Both the position numbers and the translations under genes were made by a program. DNA of 64,000 nt from Phyto melanocephala (lineage: Eukaryota; Arthropoda; Insecta; Diptera; Rhinophoridae). The stretch covers positions 85,014,497-85,078,496 of the forward strand of contig OW799234.1 of the NCBI GenBank assembly GCA_941918925.1, written 5' to 3'. The notes under the pieces were generated by a model that worked only from the letters and a program-made list of their open reading frames with translations, was not told the DNA's origin and did not search any database. This document shows, one piece after another, positions 1 through 12,400 of this stretch. The stretch's first letter is position 1, and each line of letters opens with the position of its first letter.

Positions 1-69
1 TTCGACCTTTTTAATTTTTTTATATTAAGTTTTAATTTTTTTTTTTTTATATTAAGTTTTAATTTTCTA

Positions 70-1160
70 AGTGACACAAAACAGTAAATATATCATCAAA
101 AATGTTATTTTGCTTTTTAAATAAAATGTATAAATTTACATTGTTGCCATTCCATTTTTTAAGAACTAAATTAATTTGTTAAAAGTAATCGGTATTTGCT
201 CTGGTACTGCCATATTAAAAAAACTTTGTTACAAGGAGGTTGTAATAATTAAAAATATTAAAAAGTCACTTCACTACTCAAGGTAGTAAAAGTAACATTA
301 ACTTTATAGGCAAGTTTTAATAATGACCCTTTGTGTGCCAAACTATTTAAGTATACAAGTCTTTAGTACAATTCGCTAGATTTCGTAGAAGCAAAATATT
401 ATGAAATTCGAATATAAGATCAAAAAGTACAATAATTTGATCAAAAAACCAAATTGAACAGCTGATTATCACAGCAAATTATAAGCGCAACAACGTATAA
501 AATACCTGATCTCCATTTAAAACAAATAATATTTAAGCCTAATTATTTTTCTTATTTTATAATAAAACAAGTAAGAGCACTATATTCGGCTGTGCCGAAT
601 CTTTTATACCCACCACCAATTTTGTGTACATTTAAAGCACAATATTTATTATTATGTATCACTTTCTTTGTAGAGGGTGGTTAAATTTTAATATTCCGAT
701 TTTCAATACCAAACAAACCTTGTCTATAAAAAAGATTCTGGCAAAATTTGAGCCCCCTAGCTTTTTCGGTGCGACCTCTATCGTGCTTTCAACAGACGGA
801 CGGACATAGCTAGATCGTCATCAAATCAAACCCTGATTCAGAATATATATATTTTATGGGGTCTAAAATGGATATTTCGATGTGTTACAAACGGAATGAC
901 AAAATGAATATACCCCCACCATTTTTTTGGTGGCGGGTATAAAAATAAATAAATTTTCTGATTTTTTGAGTAATAAATATAGTATGGTACGTTTGGTTAC
1001 AAAGATAAATGAACATAAAACTAAAAATGAAAAAAAACGGCTTCTGTGAGTAAAAAAAACCGGTGTATTCGACATTCGAAAAATTAACCGGGAAAACCCG
1101 CCAGCTGAAAGAGTAAAAAACCGGGTTTTCCACCGGTTGTAAAACCGAGTCGATCACCCT
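70..1160 (+). repeat. Dispersed repeat of unknown class, copy 1 (interrupted)
   Basis: The sequence from GTGACACAAAACAGTAAATA to about 557 and from 950 to 1160 matches a second copy at 21670-23470 over most of its length. Shared landmarks are AAAGTCACTTCA, TTAACTTTATAGGCAA, CCCTTTGTGTGC, GTAGAAGCAAAATATTATG and the CCGGTGTATTCG segment. This copy is split by a TATACCC-family element at 566-945. No coding sequence was recognised. Confidence 0.7.
566..945 (+). repeat. TATACCC-family repeat, short form
   Basis: Starts with AACAAGTAAGAGC and the hairpin ATTCGGCTGTGCCGAAT, followed by TTTTATACCCACC. It has a middle GACGGACGGACATAGCTAG motif and ends in GGTGGCGGGTATAA, the inverse of its beginning (TATACCCACC). 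It is nearly the same as the copy at 63350-63695. It sits inside the dispersed repeat at 70-1160. Confidence 0.75.
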
Positions 1161-1540
1161 AATATATATGCCTGTATATTCTGAATCCTAATCGAGTAAT
1201 TAATTTAGCTATGTCTGTTTGTTTATGTGTATGTTGAAATCAACTTTTTTAAGCCACCACGTATGTATGTATACATCAGACCCTTATATGGTATCAATTT
1301 ATCAGATATACTTTCGAGAATTTCGCTTTTGAAAATCCGTTATTAGAGCATATTACGAGCTGCGATATGAGCAAAAAACACGATTGCCTTTGTTTTTTTT
1401 ACCTTCTTTTGGCAACTTTTACAGAAAATCCCGGTTCAATGGGTCAATTACCTATGTATATAGGTATGTACATGATGGTACAAGCTGTGTGAATGGTATA
1501 TAAAACTTAGCGGAATATAGCGCTCTTACTTGTTTTGATA
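1138..1540 (-). repeat. TATACCC-family repeat, partial
   Basis: Shares the ATGTTGAAATCAACTTTTTTAA, GATATGAGCAAAAAACACGA and terminal GAATATAGCGCTCTTACTTG landmarks with other family copies. The terminal hairpin is degraded. Confidence 0.55.
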
Positions 1541-1643
1541 TAAGGGTAGTCACTAAAATATCACGAAAATAAATGTTGTTAGTTGTTCTTTTCTCCAAAG
1601 AGTGATTTTTAAATTTCGAGTTAATACCATATTGTTGATCAAG

Positions 1644-1685
1644 TACATACATACATACATAGATGTACATACATACATACATACG
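1644..1685. repeat. CATA microsatellite
   Basis: Two short runs of CATA units separated by an AGATGTA interruption. Confidence 0.85.
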
Positions 1686-1904
1686 TATATACATGTTTGA
1701 AAAAAAGTTAAATACATCACATAAATGCCTAACTAAAACACAGTAAAGGCGTTATTCGTAACAAGAAACTGTGTGCTTACTAACTCGCTGACAATTTTTT
1801 TATTTGTAAATAAGGGAAAGCTGTATCTTGTTGGCACCAGATGGAATACACTAATTTTTCAATCCTGCATTATCTTCTTATTGTGAGACATTTACTCTTA
1901 ACAA

Positions 1905-2055
1905 TATGTTCGTTCGTTTACTCAAAAGTATTGACTATTTTTTTACTGAAATTTACTGGATTGCGTTCGTTTACACAAATTTCCATATAAAAAGTAAACA
2001 ATCCAGTAAAGTCCAGTAAAAAATAGTAAAAACTTTTAGTAAACACCCAATGTTT
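1905..2055. repeat. Short inverted-type repeat upstream of ABCA exon
   Basis: Contains TTCGTTCGTTTACTCAAAAG and TCCAGTAAAGTCCAGTAAAA. Related sequence lies in the opposite orientation at 8695-8800, with a weaker piece at 16055-16130. The class is unknown. Confidence 0.45.
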
Positions 2056-2197
2056 CCATATTTTCATAAAAATTATACACACATTTTGCAAGAAAACCAA
2101 TGTTTTTGATATACTTATTTTTTATTTTTTACAATTACGTCATTTGTTTGGAATGTATAAATATTTTTTGCTAATATTTTTTTACACATTCTTTTAG

Positions 2198-3406
2198 TAC
2201 ATTTGGCAGCCTCTCCCTGCTTGCAAATCCTTACTGTTACTTGCATTTTTAATCGTCTACAATATGCAATTGATCGTTTATGCCATGATACTGGCTTCAA
2301 TTGTTGCGAATGCAAAAACAGCTCTGTGGTGTGCAGTCACTTTATGGATCTCTTTTTATGCAATATTCTCGGAAGTTTTAAATACTTTAAACTATGCGAT
2401 ACTAAAACCAAAAACTATTATAATTTCCCTAGCATTCTTCAACAACATGCTGCCGAATAGTTTTATAGACTATTTTGAAAGAGGCGAAAAAAATTCTTTA
2501 ACAGAAATTTTGCATTTATTAGCTATACAATTTTTAATGCTGCTCTTTTATGTGGGAACGTTGAAATGTGTGGATCATTTTGTATCAGGACGCAATATTA
2601 AAATGTTTGAAGTTGTGAAATATAAACAAGATTTGAAAAAGTACTGCTTAAATTCTAAACCGAATTTATATGAAAATAATATGGAATTTGGGCCTTTGAA
2701 TGGAGAAGTCGTAGAGCTAAAGAATGTTTTCAGCTTTAGGGATCGTATTAGGAAAAAGCCTTTACTAAAAAATATTTCCATGAAATTTTTTAAAAATGAA
2801 ATATCTGTTATATTGGGTCCCAACGGTAGTGGTAAAACTACCTTAATTAATGTATTAGCTGGATGGCAAACCTACGAGGGTGATATCTTTTATTATACGC
2901 ATGACATCTCTCAAAACTGGTCTTATTACCAACAGCATATAGATGTTTGCATGTCCAATAATTGTTTATTTGATTTGCTAACGGTACAAGAAACAGTTAA
3001 ATATTTTATTTCGTTAAAACATTCACACGACAACCAATTATCGCCGGAATCAGAGAAAACAAAATGGTTAAATATCATAAGGCCTATTGTGACCGACTAT
3101 GAAAAGCTAGTTAGGACATTGACTTTTGGAGAGAAACGTATACTGGCCCTGATTTGTACACTAGTATGCAATACCTCAGTTGTTTTATTACATGAACCTA
3201 CGCAGCATATGAAAGCTGAGGACCAAACAATATATTGGGAGATATTAAAGAGAGAAAAACACAATCGTGTCATTATTGTAACCACGCTGTCAACAGATGA
3301 AGCCACTGAAATTGCAGATCGTATAGGAATTTTAAATCAAGGTTGCTTAACGGCTTGGGGTACCTCATATTATTTAAGAACTAAATTTGGACAGGGTTTT
3401 TATTTG
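2198..3406 (+). CDS. ABCA exon: last TMD1 helices and NBD1
   Basis: The first visible exon follows acceptor CTTTTAG at 2191-2197 and ends at donor GTAAGA (3407). Residues 1-125 of the visible part are hydrophobic helices. NBD1 follows, with Walker A GPNGSGKTT (residues 207-215), a signature region reading LTFGEKR (308-314) where the family has LSGGxKR, Walker B VVLLHEPT with His332 in place of the usual Asp, and TTLSTDEA with Leu364 at the switch-His position. The glutamate after Walker B is kept. The reading could be extended upstream of the ATG at 2264 because the frame is open back to the acceptor. Confidence 0.9.
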
Positions 3407-6400
3407 GTAAGAACTATTTTAATTTTAAATAACTATTTTATTTTTAAATAACCTTAGAAATTGTCTTGTAGACCTGCTTTCTGCAACCAATGAAACCTAT
3501 CCAACCCATAACTCAACTGATAGAAAATTTTATCACAAATTTTAAAATTAAGAATCATTTTGTTGATCGTGTTATATATATAATTCCTCAAGACAAGAAA
3601 TCCATCTTTCAACGTTTATTAATCGAGCTGGAAAGAAAATTCAATACTTTTGGCATCAAATATATTTATATGGCTGGTAGCAGCCTTAATGACGTCTATA
3701 TGGCTTTAAGTCAAAAACAAGAATTACAAATTCAAATAACCAATATAAAAAAGAATTTAAATTTTCTGCACGAAAAGAAACCCAAATTACAAAAGTTTTT
3801 TTACCGGACAATGTTTTACAAAAAACTATTGGTTCAAGCTAAAAATTTTCTACCAATTTGCGTTATTTTAATAGCATGCTTCTTGATTATAGCTTTTGAT
3901 CTAATGTCTTCTACATGCCTGAATGTTGATAGTATCATATTTTCGGGAAATGGTTTTTTTCAAGATACCGGATATTCAACTATGAAAATTTTAAATAATA
4001 ACGACATGGTGAATGGTATATTTTCGTTTAAAAATGCAAGTTATGATTATGAGTTATATGAGCATATGGGTGATAATAATGGTTTGGCTGCTTTTGAAAT
4101 TTCCAAGCCTTTTGTATCGGCGTGGTTTAATGAAGAAATTTTCCACTCAGCGCCACTGGCATTGAAAATTGCATTGAAATATTTGCGAAAGTAAGTATTT
4201 TTTTTTTTCTTCTTAAGGTGAACTACTCCATTTGTTTGAAATGATTTTTTTCCACTGAGTGTTTTCTGAAGTACGATTAATTCATTTTGGAAAACTTTTT
4301 CGGAAAATCAAAGCTACCATATGATATAAATTTTACTATGCAAACGTTTTGTTTGGATAAAAATTAAATTAAAAATTAATTAAAGATGGAAGTTTTTTGA
4401 GCATTGTTATTTTTCGTTTGAAACACATGAGTGAATCTAGGTTTAATAGAAATTTATTGATCAATTCACAACCTGTTGTTGAAGTCGTATGTTGTAAGAA
4501 ATGGTTGATTGAAGAAAATCAACCATTTTTTCGTCTGGAAAAATTTATCTGGATGAGAGATATGTTTCGTGTAGTCATTCCGCTTGCAACACATCGAAAT
4601 ATTTATATTAGACCCCATAAAGTATATATCTTCGGAGTCGGGGTTTAATTTAATGTCGATCTAACTATGTCCGTGCGCCTGTCCATCTGCACGATAGAGG
4701 TCGGACCGAAAAAGCTAGGAGGCCAGCATATTTCTTATTCACAAGGTTTGCTTGGTATTGAAAATGGGCTAGATCGAAATATTAGGAAGAGAGTTGTAGG
4801 TCGTGATGCAGAAGTATTTCAAAAAAACCATGTCCTTCCAACATCGAATCAAATGCAATTGTGTCCTAACGCATTAACGTAAAGTCATGCTATTTTGAAT
4901 GTATATTTCATGAGTAAAAAACTATTTTTCCTTGAAAATTCCTTAAATCTATGCATTAGCAAAGGAGTTATAGATGAAAATGTACGAAAATTTATACCTC
5001 ACAGTGTATTTTTCGTTATACTTACCCAAAATTTAAAAAGAAATAAAACTGACGAAAATAAATGTACGATTCTGAAATTTTACGCCACCTCCCATATAAC
5101 GCTTTATCTTAAATTCATATAACTTCTCTATGAATAAGGATTTTGGAAGAATAAAGGACTCTATCTTGAAATATTTGAGTTGCATTTATAAGCAGAAACT
5201 ACTTCGACACGTCTACTATAACGCCTACTTTTCACGTACAAAGCCGACAAAATAAGAGGTATGATGATTAAATTTTGTACATATAGCTTTCTAGTCAATG
5301 CCATTGTTATGCCAAAAAATGAAGATGACACGCCCACTTTAACGCCTACCTCCCATAACGTTTTATCTTAAATTCATATAAATTCTCTATGGACAAAGTT
5401 TTTGGAAGCATAAAGGACTATACATATTGAATTATCTAAGTTGTATTTATTAGCATAAACAATATTGACACGCCTACTTTAACGCCTACTTTCATTGAAA
5501 AACTAAATTTACGAAAATATTCTAATATCATATAAATATTATACAAAGAAAGTGATACATACATATGTATTTTAATATAAAGAGATTATTCCATAGCGAT
5601 TACTGTTAATGTCAAAATAATAAATTTTGTGCTATAAAAGTACATCAAATTGGTGGTTGGCATCAAAAATTCGGCATAGCCGAATATAGTGCTCTTAGTT
5701 GTTTTTTTTATAAAAATACTTTCGATAAATACTGTAGTAGTTTAAGGAATTAATAAAAAAATTTACATATTTTCCAGCGATAGTATCACTCATATTAATA
5801 AACCAATAAACCTACAATCAAATCATGATTTGCACATAATATTGGGTACAATTATGCCCTTAACAATGTCAATTGGCTTTGTGGCTCTCCAGGAAGAACG
5901 TTTTAACAGCATGTCGGTTCTACAACAAATAGCGGGTCTTAAGGAGCGGGTTAAGTGGTTGGCAAGCTTTTTATGGGACTATATGATATATTTGCTTGTT
6001 ACTGTGCTATATGTAACAATTATTATCGCATATGTAATAGACTACGCAAGGTGGCAAATTGTTGCGGGTAAGTTTGACAAAATGGTGTAGATTTAAAAGA
6101 GATAAAAATATCAAAAAAGGTATTCCGTCACGTCAGTTTTAGTCTGGCGAAAATCACTTGCAGCAAACTTTCACTCTTTTCTCCTTTTTAAACTAGTGCG
6201 TGAATTGAAACAAGCATTATTATGTTGTTACACCTCAAAAAAAAAAAAAAGACTTCTTTAAGCAAAACAGTACCAAATAAAGCAAATTAAAGAAAAAAAT
6301 CTATTTTTTTAACAAAAATTTAAAAGAAAATTTCGCGGTGCAAAAAATAAATTATTATAAAAACAAACAAAAAATAAAAAACTGGAGACCCGATCCGGTT

Positions 6401-9400
6401 TCACACGGATAAAATTTACTAATGATGGTAAATATTTAAAAGCATTTATAAATATAGGTTCCCAAATATCCCTTTAAGTAAAATCTTATAAGAAGTTTAA
6501 AAATACTTGCAATTATATTTCGTTCCCAGATTTCACTTCAAATATATTTTCTTTGTATTCCGGATATCATGTTCTATTTTCTCATTTTTTTATTCAAAGC
6601 TTGTCCTGATAATTACGAATACAGGACAAAAGGAATCAGCGAAACCAGTCGAGTCGTTCTCAATTAATGGTCTTACAAACATGCATCAGTTGTGTATTAA
6701 ATTTATTTTCTTTGTATTTGCGATACAACGCCCACCATTAAAAACATTTTTTATACCCTTCACAGTGAGTGTAAGGGTAAGGGTGTCAGAAAATGTATTT
6801 TTTTAAATGGGAGATACCACGAACAAATTCTTTAAGTTTTTTTTATGAGTCCTGGTAATTGTGAATATAACAACAAAATCAAGGATATCCGCCAGCCGTT
6901 CTTAAATTATGCTCTAACATACGTGCAGAAATTGTATAACAAATTAATTTTCTTTATATTAGAGGTACCATGCCCACTTTTCAAACTGTTTCTTTATAAA
7001 CGTTGTCCTGGTAATTAAAAATACAACAAAAGTAAGATCGATGAAATTCGTCGAGTCGTTATAAAGTAATGCTTTTACAGATATGCGGCCACGTCCACTT
7101 TTCTAATTTTTCCCCTACAAGCCCCCTCTTGGTTATTACGAATACAACTAAAAAAGAAACATCGAAATTGGTTATGTCGTTTTCAAGTTATGCTCTTACA
7201 TACATGCGACAATAGTGTGTTATATACATATATTGGGTGATTCATCGAGAGATTTGATTTTCAATAGGCTGTTTTGACAGATCACGCATAACTCACATCA
7301 GAATATTTTGTAATTTTTGTTCAGTATCGTTGGAAAGACGTCATCATATAAAGACGTCTTCAAATAGTTTAGCTGTATTACGAAAAACACTGTTAAGTGG
7401 GAAATGTTTTCCAGTGTTTTTTCGTGAAATTTTGTTTAGTGATAGAGCACATTTCTGACTAAAAAAAAAACGTTAATAAACAAAATTGCAGTATTTGGGC
7501 TAATGAGCATCCCGAAGAGTTCCTAGAGCTACTATCAATGGTAACCGTTATCGCACCATGTTAATTGACTATGTGCTTCCTGAAATTCAAGCACATACTC
7601 TCGGTGAGCTCCGGTTTCAACAAGACGTCTCTACGAGCCATACAACGCGAGAAACAATGGACTTGTTGAGAAATCATTTAGGTTGTGCTGCGGTAAGTTG
7701 GCCATATTAGACGTAAATCGTGCTATATCACACCTTTAAACTTTTTTTACTGGGGATATGTAAAGTCAGAAATTTTCAGGAATAAGCCAGCTACGATTGA
7801 CGCTTTAGAAACCAACATTACAAGTGTTATTCACGATATACCAGACGTTATGCTCGTACGAGTCGCCCAAAATTTCACATTTCGATTGAATGACCTCAGA
7901 CGCAGTCGTGGCCAACATTAACATGATATCATTTTCAAAAAATAAATGCCATCACCGATTTAATCGATAATGAAAATTCAAATTTATGTGTTTAATTTTA
8001 CATTATAAATTAAACCTCATGATGAATCACTCATTATATAATTTAGAGAGATTCGAAATATATTGTACATTTTATTTAACAAAAAATCATTGCACAATTT
8101 CACAAGAATATCATAAATATATGTATATTTCAGCTGCCTTTATGTTATTGTTGCTCAATGGCTTGGCCTCTGTATTATTCGTTTACCTGATGTCCTTATT
8201 TATAGTAGAGGACAATAAATTCAGATCCTTTCTCAAAATCTTTTTGTTACAATTCGCTTTGGGTAAGTTATCTTAAAGTGAAATACATTTGTATGTATAA
8301 TTGAAATTAATCTAATTTTTTATTTTCTCTAGGACTTTTCCCTTATATTTTATACATACATATTTTGCAAAATTATTTTGAAAGTTTATTTTATCTATTC
8401 ATGTTATCACCAGGCTTCAGCGTTTTACATGGTACTAACAGGATTTTTAATAACAATGAAAACCTTGGGTTTTGTAAGTTTGCTTTAATAAATGACATTT
8501 TTAAAAGACATAATAAGTCTGTTCCCGCACTACACAAATTGGGCAAATGAGAGTAATTTCGAGAGAAAAATATGTATATATTCTTCTTCTTAATGCACGA
8601 AACAACCCAGACTTTTTCTTTGTGTACATTTGGTAAATTATTAAAAAATCGGCTGTTTTAACAATGGGTAAGGACCCATTCTAACGTTTTCTAAAATTAT
8701 TTACTATTTTTTACTGGACTTTACTGGATTGTTTACGTTTTATAAGGAAATTTTTGTAAGCGATTGCAATAGTCAATGCTTTTGAGTAAACGAATGAACA
8801 TAATAGCAAATGAAAACGTTAATTAGAAGAGAAGCAAAATTTTAACGAAAATTTTTTGTATTTGTTATTGCTATTTGTTGTTTTTTTTAACTATAATTAT
8901 AGTTCTTAACCTTTCTCTCTTATGTTAAGTTGGTATTGTTTACATTTTTCAGTACTTTTTGTTTATTCTCATTTAATCGAACTTCAACCAAAAAGGAAAA
9001 AAAACCGATTTAATAATAAACAATATTTGTTTTTAAATATTTAGCCTCATATTTTGAGTGGAACTATCCGGGCATCCTGGACTCTTTATGCTTTATTTCA
9101 ATAACAACTTTTATATATTTAACGATATTTGTAGCGACTATTGCTTATCGTAAGAAATATCTACAAATGACGCCAAAAAAGTAAGTCTGTAGTTAGTTTA
9201 TTGCAAACTTATTTTTTTTTGTATCAATGAATTCCAATTATTAAATAATTTCAGTGTAAAAAAATTGGCTTCGGTTTGTTATCCATACGATGATGAACGT
9301 GTTATTAAAGAAAAAGTTCGTATATCAAATATGAATATAAAGGCCTGTAAAGCCCACTCTATTTTAGTGGATCAATTGGAGAGTAAATTACCCAAGATTG

Positions 9401-12400
9401 GAAATCGAGTAAATACTATATCCTTTGCTCTTAATAAGTAAGTACGTTTTTTTACGAGTTCACCTACAAAATCTTTTGTCCGTATAAAATTTGTTGTATC
9501 ATTAGGTAGTCCGGACAACTCTCAATATATTTTTGTCTGTGTTGCCATATCATATGATGTTTAAAATCTTTAATTTGTAGAATTTTTTTAGTTTTGATTT
9601 TCCGAAAAAAATTTCCAAAATTAATGAATCGCGCTGCTGAAAATTCTCTGTAAAAAATTTTCTCCGAACAAAAATGGGTGAAAATGGGATCTTTAGACTA
9701 ACAACAGTTGCCAATTTGATTTGTGGATTATTTATGTAAATTAAAAATAGAAATTCTTAAAATTAAAAAAGAAGGATTGCCTCTCTCAAAGCATATTTAT
9801 TTAATGGGTAGTTTGAATATATCATCTGATTATTTTTGTCTTCACTTATTTTGAACTTCAGTTGTCAAATTCCATAGATAAAAAAGTTTGTCCTTCTGCC
9901 TTGGGTTTTTTAAAGTGTAAAATTTATAAAGGGTCCGCCATCTAACGTTTTTTTTTTCAACTAGTGCTTATTTCGTGAATGGTAACACTTAGCTCATGTC
10001 TAATTTGACAGATAATTAGTTTTATCCCTCCGCTGAACAAATATGGTTGTGTATACGCTTGAACAACGCTGGGAAATATTGCGACATTACTTTGGCCGAT
10101 TTTGCCAAAAAATCATCTCTTCAGATGAAGCTTATTTTGATCTTGGCAGGTATGTAAACAAGCAAAATTGTCGCATTTGGGGCACAGAAAACCCACACGC
10201 ATACATTGAAAAGCCGATACACCCAAAACAAATCACTGCTTGGTGCCACTTTTGGTCCAGAGGCATAATTGGGCAATTTTTCTTCGAAAACGAGCAAAGA
10301 GTGGCCGTAGTCAATGGCGATCGTTTTTGGGTCATGTTGAACGAATTTTTGTTTACAAAAATTGAAGAGGAGGATATTGGCAACATTTACTTTCAACAGG
10401 ACGGCGCTCTGTGCCACACAACCGAAGCTACACTTTTTTTTTATCATTTTCAAAAAAAAGAAGAGTTATTTGGCAGAACCTTTACATAAAATAGATAAAT
10501 ATGCATTTGTCCTCCCATTGCAAGCTGATTATTTTTTGTATGTTTTCTTAATTTAACTGTTCTAAGGATCACATACCCAGCAAGAAAATGTTGCACTTGT
10601 TCATGCCATCCAAATCAACAGTGCAAGAGAATGCATTCTTTATGCCTTCCTAAATACAAAATAGGTTATCGTAATTGATGCCCTTTAAAATACATGTAAA
10701 TTTATTAAAAATATCTTAAACAATTCATATAAGCAAACAGTATTAACTCATGAATTATCGGTTTATTTTTACATAAAATGCAGGCATTCAATGCTCGTAT
10801 TGAAAGGAAGTGGAGTTTATTAATGTATTCATAAAAACACATGATCTCCAATGACACGTTAATGTTAAAATCATGCATGTTTCGGCTAAATTGAATCACT
10901 TCATTATGAATTGAACCCATGCATTTACTATTTCTTTTGCATCTCTTTTTTTGTTGGGTATAAAAAAGAATGCCAGTGTATCAATTCTCGTTCTATGAAA
11001 CTATGAAATGCTATACAAAAACTTTTTCATTTCACAGTTTCACAGAACGAGAATTGAGCCCCAGGTGAGGAATATTCAAAGTGTAAAACTCAATAATATA
11101 AAAAAAGTTAAAATCCTCTCACATTAAAAACATTTTGTCCCCAATAATGATCAAGAATACGCCGTCATATGGGCATGTACAAATGTTTCTGCGCATATTG
11201 GAAATTTGACGTCACGCAATCTTTGTTTTTATCAAATAATAATATTTTCAAAATGTCAGTGATTTTGCTGCCGGAGTCGCCAACACTCACATAATACACA
11301 CATTTTTAGCAAGAAATTGTAAATCTCACACATGAAACAAACTTAGAAATCTATACGAAGAGACAACTACGTCATTTAACGAGAAAATGTGCGCAACGCG
11401 TCGTAATCTATATTTAAGCATTTTTGCTTTGCCCATTATATTAGTCGTCTTTGTCACGAAAGTCACATTAACACTACAAAATAGTATGTAACGTTTAATT
11501 AAAAAAAAGTATGTAATTATAAGTTACTACTAGCAGCAATTTGTAATTTTTTTAGGGTTTCCTAAAGTTCATAAGACATTTAAATATATGTCGTAATAAG
11601 CCAAGACGAGTTCCGTAATAGCGAGTAAAAGAAAATAGTTTATGAATACATAAAACCCTTAGACAATATCGTTTATAGTTAAAATTTTTCCCCTTAGATT
11701 TTCTTGTTTGGGTATTTATGGTACCGGAAAGTCCCATTTACTTCAACAACTCGTTGGCGAAAAGGGTTACTGGTTTGGTGAAGTTTATGTCGCAGGGTTT
11801 AACTGTAAAAAACAGATGACAAAAGCTATGAAACACATCGGATATTGTCCCCAAAATGCAGGTTTTAATAGTCTTCTAACACCCCGAGAGATTCTGAACA
11901 TGTTTCTAATGCTTAAAGGAGTAAACGAATCAAAGCGATTATTTCAAATACGTCAACTCTCCGCAGTCCTTCAATTACGCAACTTTATGAATACAAGAAT
12001 ACATGATTTACCCGCAAATATAAAACGTAGAATAAATGTGGCTTTGGTTTTAGTTGCTCAGGGCGAAATTCTAATATTCGATGAGCCCACTAAAGGTTTA
12101 CCGGCTTTCGATCGCCTTTTAATATGGCATATTATGAAATATTGTCGGAGTTTGGGCAATACCATAGTTTTTACCTCAAGTGAGTCTGATGAATTGAAAG
12201 AACTGGCCGACGTTGTGGTGGCTGTGAATGATGGAGAAATGTTGGCCTATGATAGTCCACATCACATAGAGTTTCAATATAATGTGGGCTTTTATTTGGA
12301 GATTAAGCTGTTTGCGGATGGTGTGACATTGGAGGAAGTGGAAGAAAAGTAGTTTACATAGAAATTATATTGACTAAAAGTTTTTACTGATTTTCTCTTT

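Noticed and set aside
885..1157. Phe-rich 90-codon minus frame near the left edge
   Set aside because: It crosses the border between a TATACCC repeat and another repeat, with low-complexity Phe/Tyr/Ile text and no motif.
11708..12352. NBD2 frame as a separate half-size ABC gene starting at 11708
   Set aside because: The codon at 11708 is TTG, a good acceptor lies 10 bp upstream, and phases join it to the TMD2 exons.
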